NCBI GenBank assembly: GCA_016800925.1
Contig: JABCPU010000485.1
Coordinates: 1 to 47,963 of the forward strand
DNA length: 47,963 nt
Source of the DNA: Suillus spraguei
Taxonomy: Eukaryota; Basidiomycota; Agaricomycetes; Boletales; Suillaceae
Direction: 5' to 3'
A model generated the notes under the pieces. The model did no database searches. It was not told where the DNA came from and saw only the letters and a list, made by a program, of their open reading frames with translations. Shown one piece after another: positions 20,205 through 30,155 of the stretch; the stretch's first letter is position 1, and every line of letters begins with the position of its first letter. The position numbers were made by a program, and so were the translations under genes.

Positions 20205-20621
20205 CATCAGGAAATCATGAGTTTACCTATTCCTTACTTATTTCAAACTTTTCCCACTTATTCCAAATGGATCTACTTATTTCTCTTAAATTACCACCTG
20301 GTCCCAACTGAACTATCAGGATCTGTTAGCCATCATTATAAATGTGTGCTATAAAATTATTGGACTCTTAATTTGCAAAATAGTACCTCAAGAGAATATT
20401 TGAGAAATAAAATCATCAGCATTAATGTGTCACTCGAGCTTCATACTAGTCACTAATTGTTGGTCTTATGCAATGAAACTTGTCTCTCAGGCCCAACAAA
20501 CATATTGGAATACTCAATTTTGAAGCAGTTGTCAAATTTCAGAAAAAAAGTAGGTCCATTTGAAATAAGTGGGAAAAGTTTGAAATAAGTAAGGAATAAG
20601 TAAACTCATGATTTCCTGATC
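20205..20621. mobile_element. MITE with CATCAGG ends (related, longer)
   Basis: It is 417 bp with inverted repeats of about 68 bp, beginning CATCAGGAAATCATGAG and ending CATGATTTCCTGATC. It is flanked by AA on both sides (20203-20204 and 20622-20623). Only the outermost bases match the two shorter MITEs, so it is probably a different member mobilised by the same transposase. The interior is AT-rich and non-coding. Confidence 0.78.
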
Positions 20622-20966
20622 AAACCCAAAGAGGTTCTTCCGTTTCTGTGGAGTATTAGTCATAGTTGATGGAGGCTCGGATGAAGCAGAATCTGCATTT
20701 GGGATAGGTGGGAGTAGTGATGCTTGATTTCCGTTCTTTGAGGCAAGATAGTTATGGACTTCAGAGAAAGCCTGGTCCGGGGCTGTAGGGCAAGCATTCC
20801 AGTCAAGAATATGTTTGAGGTGTCTGACATCATGACCTTCTATACATGTTGAACAGTAGTTGCATTGATAAACATAGCAATTGGAGGAATTTGGAACTTT
20901 TTGCTGTTGGATCAAGTTGGTGATTATTTTTCGAACAGGACAACCCTCGGACTTTGTCAGCAACAT
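20622..20966 (-). pseudogene. hAT N-terminal BED zinc finger fragment
   Basis: The minus-strand frame has QCNYCSTCIEGHDVRHLKHIL, then a proline/serine-rich linker ending in RKNLFGFDQ. The Cys-x2-Cys and the following histidines fit a BED zinc finger, the DNA-binding module at the start of many hAT transposases. The parallel fragment in the composite hAT element reads NYCNACINGHES (about 30100-30140). Confidence 0.65.
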
Positions 20967-21242
20967 TCTGGCATGTATAGAGGTCCAGACACACTTTTTT
21001 GAATGTCAAACATTGGTGATTTGCTCGTAGTGCAAGATTAACTTCTGCTGACTTCTGCCCAAGGCCCTCGACTTCAAGGTTTAAACTGAGGATATTGTCA
21101 CGTGACAGATTACTGCTTCCAAAGTTTATGAAATCAAGTGATAATTGGGGACACACGCCCGGAGAATCACTGTTAAATTACTATAACTTCCGTACACCTC
21201 TCAATTCACTTCTTGTTCCTTGACATTCATCATTGTTCTCTC

Positions 21243-21638
21243 ATGATGGCTTCCACCATTAACGACATTGATATATTTGCACTCCCTGTACCAGTGGCTG
21301 ATGACCCAAACATTCAGCACAAACCCTCCGCGCAGCATGCGCAGTTCAGCACAAAGCCCCATACACGAATAGGCAAAGTTCTCACTGGGGCATGCAAGAG
21401 CTTCCGCTTGGATATCAATGTGTCAGTGCTTCTGACGTTTGAGTTTGGTGTTCCCCGGCTCACATGTTCACCCCGCAGAGCGCAACTCTACTTGGTCGTG
21501 ATAACGCAAAATGAGCAGGGCTTGAAGGAGGAAGATTATTTCTTGTGCGATCGGAATGAGACGGTGGAGACCGCTATTATAGGCGTGGAAGGGAGAGCAG
21601 AGTTTATGATTCGCATGCCTGAAGATCCTGCGATATAG
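21243..21638 (+). CDS. Hypothetical protein
   Basis: A single open frame of 132 codons starts at the first of two adjacent ATGs (21243 and 21246). It follows a pyrimidine-rich leader that looks like a fungal start context. The protein begins MMASTINDIDIFALPVPV, has a Gln/His/Lys-rich middle, a hydrophobic segment (NVSVLLTFEFGVP) and an acidic C-terminal part. I recognise no domain. It sits just beyond the hAT remnant and could be a genuine small gene or a chance frame. Confidence 0.35.
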   Translation: MMASTINDIDIFALPVPVADDPNIQHKPSAQHAQFSTKPHTRIGKVLTGACKSFRLDINVSVLLTFEFGVPRLTCSPRRAQLYLVVITQNEQGLKEEDYFLCDRNETVETAIIGVEGRAEFMIRMPEDPAI

Positions 21639-22484
21639 GATTGTCAGTGCAGTGTCCCGTGTCGTGCAAGGGGTCCGTTTCATCCGCCCGACCTTTTCCA
21701 AGCACAAAATTTGAATCTCGCATCAAATTATCTTGATACGATATGCTCACAACCGCAATATATGCCTCTGATTTAGGTACATCTTTATTGCCACAGGATC
21801 AATACCAATGCCTGGCCACCTATGACCGTTGCAATGTTAGTGATGGGGTTAGCCCGTGACACCCAACGGACCTCGGAATGAGTTGTGTGGGTCTGTTATC
21901 TCGCTCGATCTATGAAGGCAAAGCAGAAATAAAAGTTCAAAATACAAACGCTGATCAGCAGGACCAAGTTCGGCGGGACAACACCAGCTCTATCAGAGTT
22001 GTTCATCTCAAATGTAGTCCATGATCGCAGTCTCCCGAACTCAGGCCATGCAAGCAAAAAGGTGAGGCATCAATTGCCTTCTTGCAAGACGGTAAGAGCT
22101 GGGGATGTGGTTTACCAGGTGGGGATTTTAGTCTCACACCAGGTTGCCGTGCGCAAAGAGGAATGGCGTATCGTCGGATAAAGCCCATAACAACAAGACA
22201 CTTCATCAAGCACTTACATTCCTTGTGTAAAGCTCTCCAATCGCGTGCAGAGCAGGACGAGTCCATTCCGTATTTGACTGGCTGGGTGTACGTGCTGTCA
22301 TCATTCCTCTGCAGTGGTCCATAGTTGGCGATTGCGACAATCTTGCATGCAGTAAGGGAAAATAGTCTCGTCGCATACAAATTCAAAAATTGCAAATACA
22401 ATTCGTACAATCCAAGTTACACCTTGTTGATGTAGTACTTCAACGAAAGATACCGATATCGATTGGCCCACTTTTTCTTGGTCT
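21639..22484. other. Intergenic, 3' flank of the BTB gene
   Basis: No gene is recognised on either strand. Open frames of 60-135 codons are present but lack motifs and overlap one another. Confidence 0.4.
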
Positions 22485-23907
22485 TCACTCCCTGAACATA
22501 CGTCGTTTGCCCATTTGACGACGGGGTGACGGCAGCGAGGGACTTTTGGGCACTTCACAATGAGGTGACAGCGGTGAGGGACTGCTTGGCAGTCCGGGTT
22601 GATTTGCCGGGGCACATTCCATCTCTGTTGGCGCATTTGCAAGCGCAAGCGCTCGAGGATGGTACTGCAGCAGGAATTTCTGGTACAAATCAATCAAAAT
22701 GTCCGCTCCATGAGGTAACTGCGAATCGGCGATCCTCTTGACCAGCAAAGGGATATTCTGGATAACATGAACAGACGTGATGTGCTTGAGGAGGACTTCT
22801 ACATGCATTTGCAGGATTTCAGGATACCTGATATCGCGTGAGCTAGTGTAAATGGCCTGCTCGAGGAAACGACCGACTTGGATGTAAATGAAGAGGAAAG
22901 CTCTTGGAGAATGTTTTCTGCATTCAAACTATTGCGTATTGCGTCGAAAGCTTGGTCACGGACTTTGTCGAGTCGAACCTGACCGTTGTCTATTAGGGTA
23001 TTTGAGAGTACAAGGCAAGTTGGCACGAACCTTGCGCCCTAAACGATACATGGATTTTGGTGAGCAAGGCCACAACGTGCTAGGGTCAGGGCCTTTCACG
23101 TGAGCTCTAGGCTGTCCCTGGGACTTGAGTGGGGAGAAGATGATCTTGTTCGTGTACAGATATAGTAAGAGCGCTTTCCATCTGATACATAATCAAAGGC
23201 CTGCCACCGTCATGATAGTTTGTGACTTACGTCCTGAAGGCCGTATCTCGAACAAGTATGTTCCGGCAGTTGACAACTGGTAGTTTATGAATTGGGGCAG
23301 AGGTGATGGGCGCCACTGCTTGTAGTGGGCTGGCCGAGATGGGATCGCCGACTGTCGTGTCAATTTTACCCTTACCATCCGCCGTGATGCCCACGACAAG
23401 TAAATCATCGTCATTGTCATCTGATTGACTGGTGTTTTCTTACAATAAACGTCAGACCTTGATGTCGCTGATCTTCTTTTGAATCACTCACCCCCAAGGG
23501 TGGCAGCATCGTCACTGACTGACATTGGACTAGTATCTTCTTCTTCTTCATCTTCAAGATCGCTGTCAGAAGCATATCCATAACATCAAGCGCCATGCCA
23601 TCCTCGAACGCCGATCCACTGTCAAAGTCGACAAACGTAGGGTCAGGTAACCCCGTTCTGGACGATACTACCGACTCTAATCGTAAGCAAACTCACCACC
23701 TTCATGTGCGAGAGATAGCTTACGCTCGGCGAAAAAGTCGGAGCACGCTGCCAGAACGACGTCGTTGGCGGACAAGGTTTGGAGGCGAGATACTTTACGT
23801 GAATGTGGTGAGCGGCTTGAGAATAGGTGGAATTTTGTATCGACGAGATCTTGGCCAAGTATTGATTTCATCAAAAGCGCTTCAATGAGCGCTTGATGGT
23901 TCGACAT
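22485..23907 (-). CDS. BTB/POZ domain protein
   Basis: Exons on the minus strand are 23907-about 23690 (MSNHQALIEALL, then TKFHLFSSRS and SANDVVLAACSDFFAER), about 23580-23492 (acidic DLEDEEEEDTSPM), 23420-23231, 23181-23031 (WKALLLYLYT, PKSMYRLGRK), 22978-22878 (NILQELSSSFTSK) and 22827-22485 (YPEILQMHVEVLLKHI, RIADSQLPHGADIL). The last five join in phase across GT-AG introns of 50-71 nt. The layout matches Agaricomycete BTB proteins, whose BTB fold is split by a long acidic insert. These are generally thought to mediate protein interactions, for instance with Cul3 ligases; that role here is inference. The join between exon 1 and the acidic exon could not be made in frame, so a frameshift or misread intron is possible there. 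Confidence 0.75.
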
Positions 23908-24284
23908 CGTGAGGTACTGGAGAATTGTGGGTCCGAGTCAATGCACAAGAAACTGATCGCTTTATACATACTCTGGGCGTTAATTAATGTGGGCACACAG
24001 CATGTTTTCGAAGCCATGTGACGATATGATAAGGGCACGAGGATCTGTCCTTTAGTACTCGATTGGGATAGATTCAAACAACCAAGAATATTCTGTGATA
24101 AAATTCGCTCGTTGAGAGCGTCTATGACCGAATATCAATACATACGATCATTGCATATACTAGTATCACGTACTTATGAATGCTTCCCACCGCAAGTAGG
24201 TCCTTCTGAGAACTTGACGGATGAGTATTTCGAATTAGATGACCATCCTCATACGTGCGCATGAAGGTACGCCACGCTCTTAAG
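23908..24284. other. Intergenic, upstream of the BTB gene
   Basis: No gene is recognised. It should contain the BTB gene promoter; no clear TATA box is seen. Confidence 0.35.
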
Positions 24285-25226
24285 TTCAGAACCTAAGCTA
24301 CAGTAGGTTTCGAAATTGAGAGCGTGCGTCCTTCCATGTCCCAATATTCTCCAAATCTAGCGTGCCGGCAGTGAGCACTGAGAAATGAAAGACATAAACA
24401 CAGTAAGAGTTTGAGGGAAAAAGATTGCGCATATATACGGTACGCTGACTAAAGGTGCGATATAGATATAGGATGATACATTCCACTACCAACGTACTTC
24501 CAATGCCCGAAGTGATCAACTAATTCTATCTCCGAGGCGCTCACTTTTTCCGGAGAAGAATTCCCGCCCTTCTCCGTCATCTCGTACTGTCCAAGGCACT
24601 TCCTCCTCCCAGTGGTCATCACACTACTGTTTGGCCAGATCCAACACCGCCCTCGCAAAGGTAACGCTTCGCAGCGCAAACCACATTTTCGACCATACCA
24701 CACTAGACTTCGTCCAGCAGAACAAGTCGGGGGCGGCTAACAAGTGCTCGCATCATTAGAACGATGCTCTGTTCGCCTGCAGACAGGTCCACGGAATCGC
24801 GTTTCGAAAATACTTCGTTCGGTGCCAACAGCTCATCGCCAGCGGTGCGCCCTCTAGGCCTATGCCGATGCTGTCCTTTCCACCAGTGACGAAACCACTG
24901 TCAAATCCAGAGCCTACGACGTCGAATACACTGACACCGGCGCGTCGCGGGTACGCATTCGCAAGCTCTGGTAAAATGACGCCAATGAGCGAACATAAGA
25001 GTGGAGTAGGGATACGCTGCCGAGGTCGGGAGACCAGCTCGAGGTTCGAACCACCTCGTTGAGTGCAAGACTGGGGATGGTCGCCAGTTCAGAAGCGAAA
25101 TAAGTGTAGTTTTACCGGAACCTAGTCGGAACTGGTCAGAATACCAAAGCATCAAAGGTCGGAGCACGCTGTCAGAACAACATCGTTGGTGGAAAAGGTT
25201 TGGAGCCGAGATACTTTACGTGAATC
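24285..25226 (-). pseudogene. Chimeric pseudogene: ABC-gene 3' end plus BTB exon piece
   Basis: From 24285 to about 25140 this segment is a shortened, frameshifted copy of the ABC gene's last exon and 3' flank (26450-27540). It keeps recognisable parts such as GSGKTTLISLL (about 25100-25130) and the downstream AACACAGTAAGAGTTTGAGG. From about 25153 to 25226 it matches the BTB gene's first exon (23738-23810). The two source genes lie on either side of it, so a rearrangement joined fragments of both. Frames are broken throughout. Confidence 0.8.
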
Positions 25227-25740
25227 ACTGCGGAGACGAGAAATTGATCAGAGGATATTCCGAGGGAGACAGGAAGAATAATCAGGCAGTATTTCTATAT
25301 CACGCATGTGTTATGTGGCACGCACTTCCTATCTTCTAGAAAGTTGAAATGGGAGCCGTATATCGTGGTGGTGAAGGGCAGGGAACGAGAGAAGCAACGA
25401 CTGAAAGCGTCCCAGAGCGGGGCAGATCCCTAGGAGAGCATATAGTCATATGATAGCTTCGTATGCTAATCTGACACAACTATGATGATGGTATTCAGAC
25501 TTGAAATCAGACATGTGGACACTACAAACCAGATATAATTATAATTCAGTTGTCGGAATAGTACTAAAATTACACATTCAGACACTGCAAGAACCAGTGA
25601 TCCTACGTCGGATTAGAACCAGAAACGGGTACTTCCCACTACTAGCTGTCACCCATGATTTTCTACCTCTGATTATATACTGGTTATGTCGTCTTTTCGC
25701 ACCCTGTCCAGACCTCATCGAATTCTCGTTTCCGCAGTGA
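25227..25740. other. Intergenic
   Basis: No gene is recognised. The sequence leads into the hAT relic that follows and may include more of it in decayed form. Confidence 0.35.
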
Positions 25741-26260
25741 GTGACCCGCTGCTTCGATCCTATTTATCGCTGCTTCAATATCTATATTCTTCCGTCTCAG
25801 AAACACATTACCATTACTGACGAGGTACGACAATGCGCTGATGACGATGACTTTGGTGACATATCTCTTGGCACAGCAGCATCTCTAGTAGATGAGCTTG
25901 ACGACTATCTGCGGCAACCAGTGGAGAATACCAAAGACCCACTGCAATGGTGGGTCCATAATCAAAAAAACGTATCCGAATTTGCACCAGATGGCACTTG
26001 ACACAACCTACCAGGAATACTAAGGTAATCAAGCTTGATTACCTTAGCCATTGCTCTCGCTAGCATCACAGCTTGTGTGTTGCACACCATACCTACCTCA
26101 ACACATGTATTTTCGCAAGGCCGGCACCTTCTACACTTGACTCGAAGCCGCTTGTCTCCGTCATCGACAAGCACAGCTGCGACCCAAGACAGAGGAATGC
26201 CGCATTTCCTCCTCCGCTGTGATCTGGTAGGCACCCGAGGACCTTAGTAAGATCATCAAG
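25741..26260 (+). pseudogene. hAT transposase C-terminal relic (second family)
   Basis: The plus-strand frame at 25741-26001 includes ASLVDELDDYLRQPV and KDPLQWWVHNQK. The next frame (26090-26200) reads STHVFSQGRHLLHLTRSRLS. Both are typical of the region around and within the hAT dimerisation domain of fungal transposases (ExYL...DPLxWW...STxVFSxGR). Between them lies a perfect 26-bp palindrome (26021-26046) where the frame breaks. This family has a different C-terminus from the 18936 and 29813 elements. No terminal repeats were identified. Confidence 0.75.
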
Positions 26261-26816
26261 TCTCTGAAGAAAAGAAAACGAGAGGATGAGAGTGTTAGGT
26301 GAGCTTGATAGACCTACGTGTTGGTATTTCTTGTATGCACCCGCGGGTAAATGCAACACCGTGGGTAAGCTGCTATACCGCGGGTTAGTACGAGTAATAC
26401 CGTACCCTTACCCGTACGGGTACGGTGTTGATCTTCCGACCCCCGGCTCTCAAGTTCAGAACCTAAGTTACTGTAGGTTTCGAGCTAGAGAGCATGCCTC
26501 CTTCCATGTCCCGATATTCTCCAAATCTAGCAAGCGTGAGCGCTTGAGCACTAGGATCACTGAGAGATGGATGAAGACATAAACACAGTAAGAGTTTGAG
26601 GGAAAAATTACGACAGACAGACTGTTATAAATGCGGGTAGATGTTGTGACGCTGACTAAAGAGGTGCAGCTTTCCAATTGATACTTATATACAGGATGGT
26701 ATATTCCACTACCAACGATGTAGTGGAAAGAGGTACTTCTAGAAGTTGTCTATCGAAGAAACGAGTAAAACAATACCTTCTATCTCCGAGGCGCTCAGTT
26801 TTTCCGGAGAAGAGTT
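26261..26816. other. 3' flank of the ABC gene, with short GC-rich palindromes
   Basis: It holds nested short inverted repeats at 26337-26442 (for example CCGTACCC...GGGTACGG). From 26450 the 3' flank of the ABC gene begins, a stretch also present in the duplicate at 24285. No other gene is seen. Confidence 0.5.
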
Positions 26817-28815
26817 CTACAATTCTCGTCCTTCTCCATCATCTAATTTAAATCTTTTCAAGCCATCTCGTACTGTCCAAGGCACCTCCTCCTCCCAATG
26901 GCTGATAACCACCACTGCCTGGTCAGATCCAACACCGCCCTCGCAAAGGTAGCGCCTCGCAGCGCGAACCATATTTTCGTCCATACCACTCCAGACCTCG
27001 TCCAGCAAAACAAGTTGGGGGCGGCTCACAAGTGCCCGCATCAGCAGAACGATACTCTGTTCGCCTGCAGAGAGATCTACGAAATCACGCTTCGAAAATA
27101 CTTCGTTCGGTGCCAACAGCTCGTCGCCACCGGCGAAAGTGCTGGATTCTGTCTCCCAGGAAGTCGGACCGAGACCGTTGAGGACTTCGCGTACGCGTTT
27201 CACCCTCCATTGTCTGACTTCGTCGCTGAGTACGCCCTCTAGACCTATGCCGACTCCGTCCTTGCCACCAGGGACAAAACCGCCGTCAAATCCTGTGCCT
27301 ACGACGTCGAACACACTGACGCCGGCGCGTCGCGGGTATGCATTCGCAAGCTCGGGTGAAACGACGCCAATGAGCGAACGTAAGAGTGGAGTAGGGATAC
27401 GTTGCCGAGGTCGGGAGAATAACTCGAGGTTCGAACCACCTCGCTGAGTGTAAGACTGGGGATGGTCGCCAGTCAGAAGCGAAATAAGCGTAGTTTTCCC
27501 GGAACCTGGTCGCATATTGTCAGAATACTAAAGCATCAATTTCGCAGAATTTTGACGCACCGTTTGCGCCTTGAAGATGCCAGCGCTGGCCTTCGCGGAT
27601 GGTCCAATCGATATTTTTGAGCACCTAGATCGATGCAGCGTTATTGATATGGAAACAATAAAGGACGGTATAGTTGCCTTGCGTGGGCCATATGATACGT
27701 TTACGTTCTGCATGTCGACTACAGGCTTTCCATGATCAAGGCCGGGCTGCAGATATGACTGAGTGGTGCTTGCCATTCTATGCTTAGTTTGCTTTGCGTG
27801 ATGATCCGCATGCTTGGACATGATTTCGTCTTTGACACCTGTCAAGATAGTATTACCCATCACTAGAGCAATGTGCAAAATCCAGTCAGGAACAGGGTCC
27901 TGCATCCTCAGACCCATAATAATGCGTGGACTGCGAGACTCATGCAGTGACCGAAGAACATTCAACAAGATTGGGCGAGTATTGACGTCGAGGCCGGCTA
28001 GATAGAGTACAGTAATCATACTCTGCGCTCGTCGAATTCGAATTCAAGCACTCACTCAAAGGTTCGTCGAGTACGAGGAGCTCTGGTTCAGACAAAATAG
28101 CCTTCACAATGCGCGCTCGACGCGTCTGGCCATTCGATAAAGCGACCAAAGGTAAATCCAAAAGAGAGGAAAGACCCAGTCTCGAGGTTAGGTCCTCAAA
28201 GATGCCCTTCTTCACCTCGTCCTGTGCAATTTCAGCGGGAGTTTTCACCTTTCCGCCTTTGGGCTGGATGTTCAGAAAGTCGTACTCTCCGAACATACTT
28301 TCCCGAAGGGTGATACGGTCTTCTTCTCTGACTGCGCCGTATCGAGAAGTGTAGTCATAGAAGGCACCACCTGCTGCGCGGGGCCGATGCGCAAATGATA
28401 CGAGGGCCACACGGGTGTGTGGATCGCGCGGAGGGTCTGAGAGGAAAGGAAATAGACCTTCAGGTAAAGGCGGAGGAGGAGTTATACGTAGGTGACCCAG
28501 GAGTGTCTAAAACGCAATGTGAATTTGTCAATGCAGACACTTTGGAATATCAGCATGACGCACCTGCAAAAGGGCCGTCTTTTGCTTTGAGCCTGTCCCT
28601 ATTACAGCCCAGTTTTCACCCTCATCGACAGTCCATTCAACATCACGGAAGACCGGCGCCGCGAAGTTTGGGTCACCAAAGCGATAAATGTTGGACCGTG
28701 AAATCCGAACGATGGATTTGGTGTTTCTGTTGGCTGCTGCATGATCGGTGTAAAATCTAATGATTCCAAACATCAAATCGGAAGGAGGACTGCGAATATG
28801 GATATGGACTTGCAA
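26817..28815 (-). CDS. Two-domain ABC ATPase (YDR061W/ModF-like, no membrane domain)
   Basis: Five exons join in phase: 28815-28564, 28506-28056, 27997-27678, 27624-27561 and 27505-26817, giving about 591 residues. The first ABC domain has a weak Walker A (GTGSKQKT), signature LSNGQTRRA and Walker B LLVLDEPLTGLD. The second has a good Walker A (GANGSGKTTL), signature LSAGEQS and Walker B LVLLDEVWSGMD with a downstream VVISHWEEE. There are no membrane segments, so it is a soluble tandem ATPase; the closest known type is yeast YDR061W. The start at 28815 is the first Met of the frame, and a more internal start is possible. Intron 3 appears to begin with GC rather than GT. The 3' end has been duplicated at 24285-25140. 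Confidence 0.87.
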
Positions 28816-29147
28816 CGCACCTCAACTTTGATGCAATTCTTTTCGTTGCAAGTTCAACTACCTTTTTGCTACCATTTCTGAACATTTCTCACTAGAAATC
28901 AACAAGAGCAAGAGGAGTACGCATAAATTAGAGGACGATGTGAAGCCAGCACTAAGCAAGGTCTAACACGATTTTGATATAGGAAAAAACGTTAATGCTA
29001 CACAACATTGGAACCGCCCAAAATTAGAACTTTGATCCCACGGTGGGATAATCTAGTAGTCCCGGGCCAATACCGTTGACTTGAGCGATTTTTGTGGAGT
29101 TCCAGCCGCACTCTTGAGATCATAAGCATTGAACTTTTTCGTTGAAA
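28816..29147. other. Intergenic between the ABC and chorismate mutase genes
   Basis: No gene is recognised. The region contains the ABC gene promoter and the 3' end of the chorismate mutase transcript. Confidence 0.35.
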
Positions 29148-29676
29148 TCAGGAACGAACAACATCTGAAAAAGCGATGGCGCTCACTATGCATTCTTCGA
29201 AGACCACGCTGGAATTTATGATGCCCTCATACACGTCCTTGGCGATGATTTGTGGCAAATGCACCGATGGAGCAGCATCCACAGCGCCCTTTATCACCTG
29301 TTCATTCCGGGATGGAACGTTGACATCTGCAAGTGTGGACTTGAACCGGGTCGCTTCTCCGACGTACTGAGCTCTGAGATGCACAAATTTGAGTGATGTG
29401 AAGAATGGCACAAAGCTCTCTTAGACAGCACCTTGTCGACAACAACTGCAAGAGCTGTGCATCAATGGTATTTAACTGTGTTCGAACTTCGTCCAACGAA
29501 GTACAGCATGTGGTGCCATTTGCATAATGGATCGTTGGCTCGCCCCATGGTACGGTGCGGTTGGCAGTGGAGGGCGGTATGGAAGGGAGAGGGATGTCAT
29601 AACATTTGTCAGAAAGGTCTGAGGAAGACGCCACAGCAAGTCCAATGAGTTGAAGAGCGACAAGAAAACCTAACAT
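29148..29676 (-). CDS. Secreted chorismate mutase (AroQ type)
   Basis: Two exons, 29676-29432 and 29373-29148, join in phase across a 58-nt GT-AG intron to give 156 residues. The start at 29676 gives the signal peptide-like MLGFLVALQLIGLAVASSS; the frame extends upstream but without a sensible leader. The mature part has paired cysteines (KCYDIP, GTTCC, EECIV). Its AroQ helices read LDEVRTQLNTIDAQLLQLL, RAQYVGEATRFK, VPSRNEQVI and LPQIIAKDVYEGII. AroQ enzymes convert chorismate to prephenate using Arg/Lys side chains on these helices, and such residues are present. Secreted forms occur in many plant-associated fungi, where some divert host chorismate; that role here is inference. Confidence 0.85.
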
Positions 29677-29702
29677 GTTGTGCAGAGTATTGTTTATGAC
29701 GT

Positions 29703-29798
29703 GGGCTTTTGAGAATAATATTGACTGGAGTTTTATAACTTCCCGCAAATTAATTTCGCGTCGATCCTGTTACGCGATGATATTATTACGTAGCTCTA
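29703..29798. repeat. Direct repeat, left copy (upstream of chorismate mutase)
   Basis: This stretch, GGCTTTTGAGAATAATAT through TTACGCGATGATATTATT to TAGCTCT, recurs at 38281-38390 in the same orientation. The right copy carries an extra 14 bases and scattered substitutions. It lies in the promoter side of the chorismate mutase gene and ends just before the hAT insertion. Confidence 0.8.
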
Positions 29799-30001
29799 GG
29801 TTGGGCCAACGCTAGTGTTGTGGGCAGAACTCTGCCATTCTGCCATGTGGCAGGGCAGAACTGGCACTGTCAGGCAGATGGCAGAACCCGAATGTGGCAG
29901 AACTCCCACACCTGAAAAACCATGGGAGGATGTACTATATAGTTTGATGTACCATTTCGGTGTATGATAGCGTGAATCAAAGCACTTTAAAACTCTCTAC
30001 A

Positions 30002-30155
30002 ATGGCTACCAAGTCTGGAGGCTGGCCTTTGAACACCCTCATCAAAAACAACTTTAAAAAGGGGGATGCTACTTCTGCCAAGTCCAACGGATACTGGTGG
30101 GATTGAAACTACTGTAATGCTTGCATCAATGGACACGAGTCCACCACCCGTTGTG
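30002..30155 (+). pseudogene. hAT transposase N-terminal BED finger fragment
   Basis: ATG at 30002 opens MATKSGGWPLNTLIKNNF, followed by YWWD, a TGA where the first zinc Cys is expected, then NYCNACINGHES. It parallels the BED fragment of the 18936-21070 remnant. The frame is lost at about 30155, where hairpin repeats begin. That junction is probably where the Helitron or an earlier deletion starts. Confidence 0.65.

Larger units (their letters stand above)
18936..21070 (-). mobile_element. Core-deleted hAT element remnant, invaded by three MITEs
   Basis: Coding remnants on the minus strand run from a BED-type zinc finger (about 20966-20640) to the hAT dimerisation region (20204-19968) and an acidic C-terminal tail (19670-19370). 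The large catalytic RNase-H-like part is absent. The left end (18936, CAGTGCTGTAGGCAG) resembles the terminus of the hAT at 29813 (TAGTGTTGTGGGCAG). A degraded counterpart may be TTCTGCCCAAGGCCCT near 21055-21070. I could not find a matching 8-bp target duplication, so the outer limits are tentative. Confidence 0.7.

Noticed and set aside
21060..21190. Clear right terminus and target duplication for the hAT remnant
   Set aside because: TTCTGCCCAAGGCCCT resembles the terminus, but no 8-bp repeat matches the sequence before 18936, so the boundary is left tentative.
25015..25070. GGTTCGAACC-like motif suggesting a tRNA T-arm
   Set aside because: The same bases occur at 27420-27445 inside the ABC exon, so they are coding sequence and its duplicate; no cloverleaf was found.
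29813..30001. GGCAGAA/TTCTGCC words as a separate small repeat
   Set aside because: They are the terminal and subterminal repeats of the hAT element rather than an independent feature.
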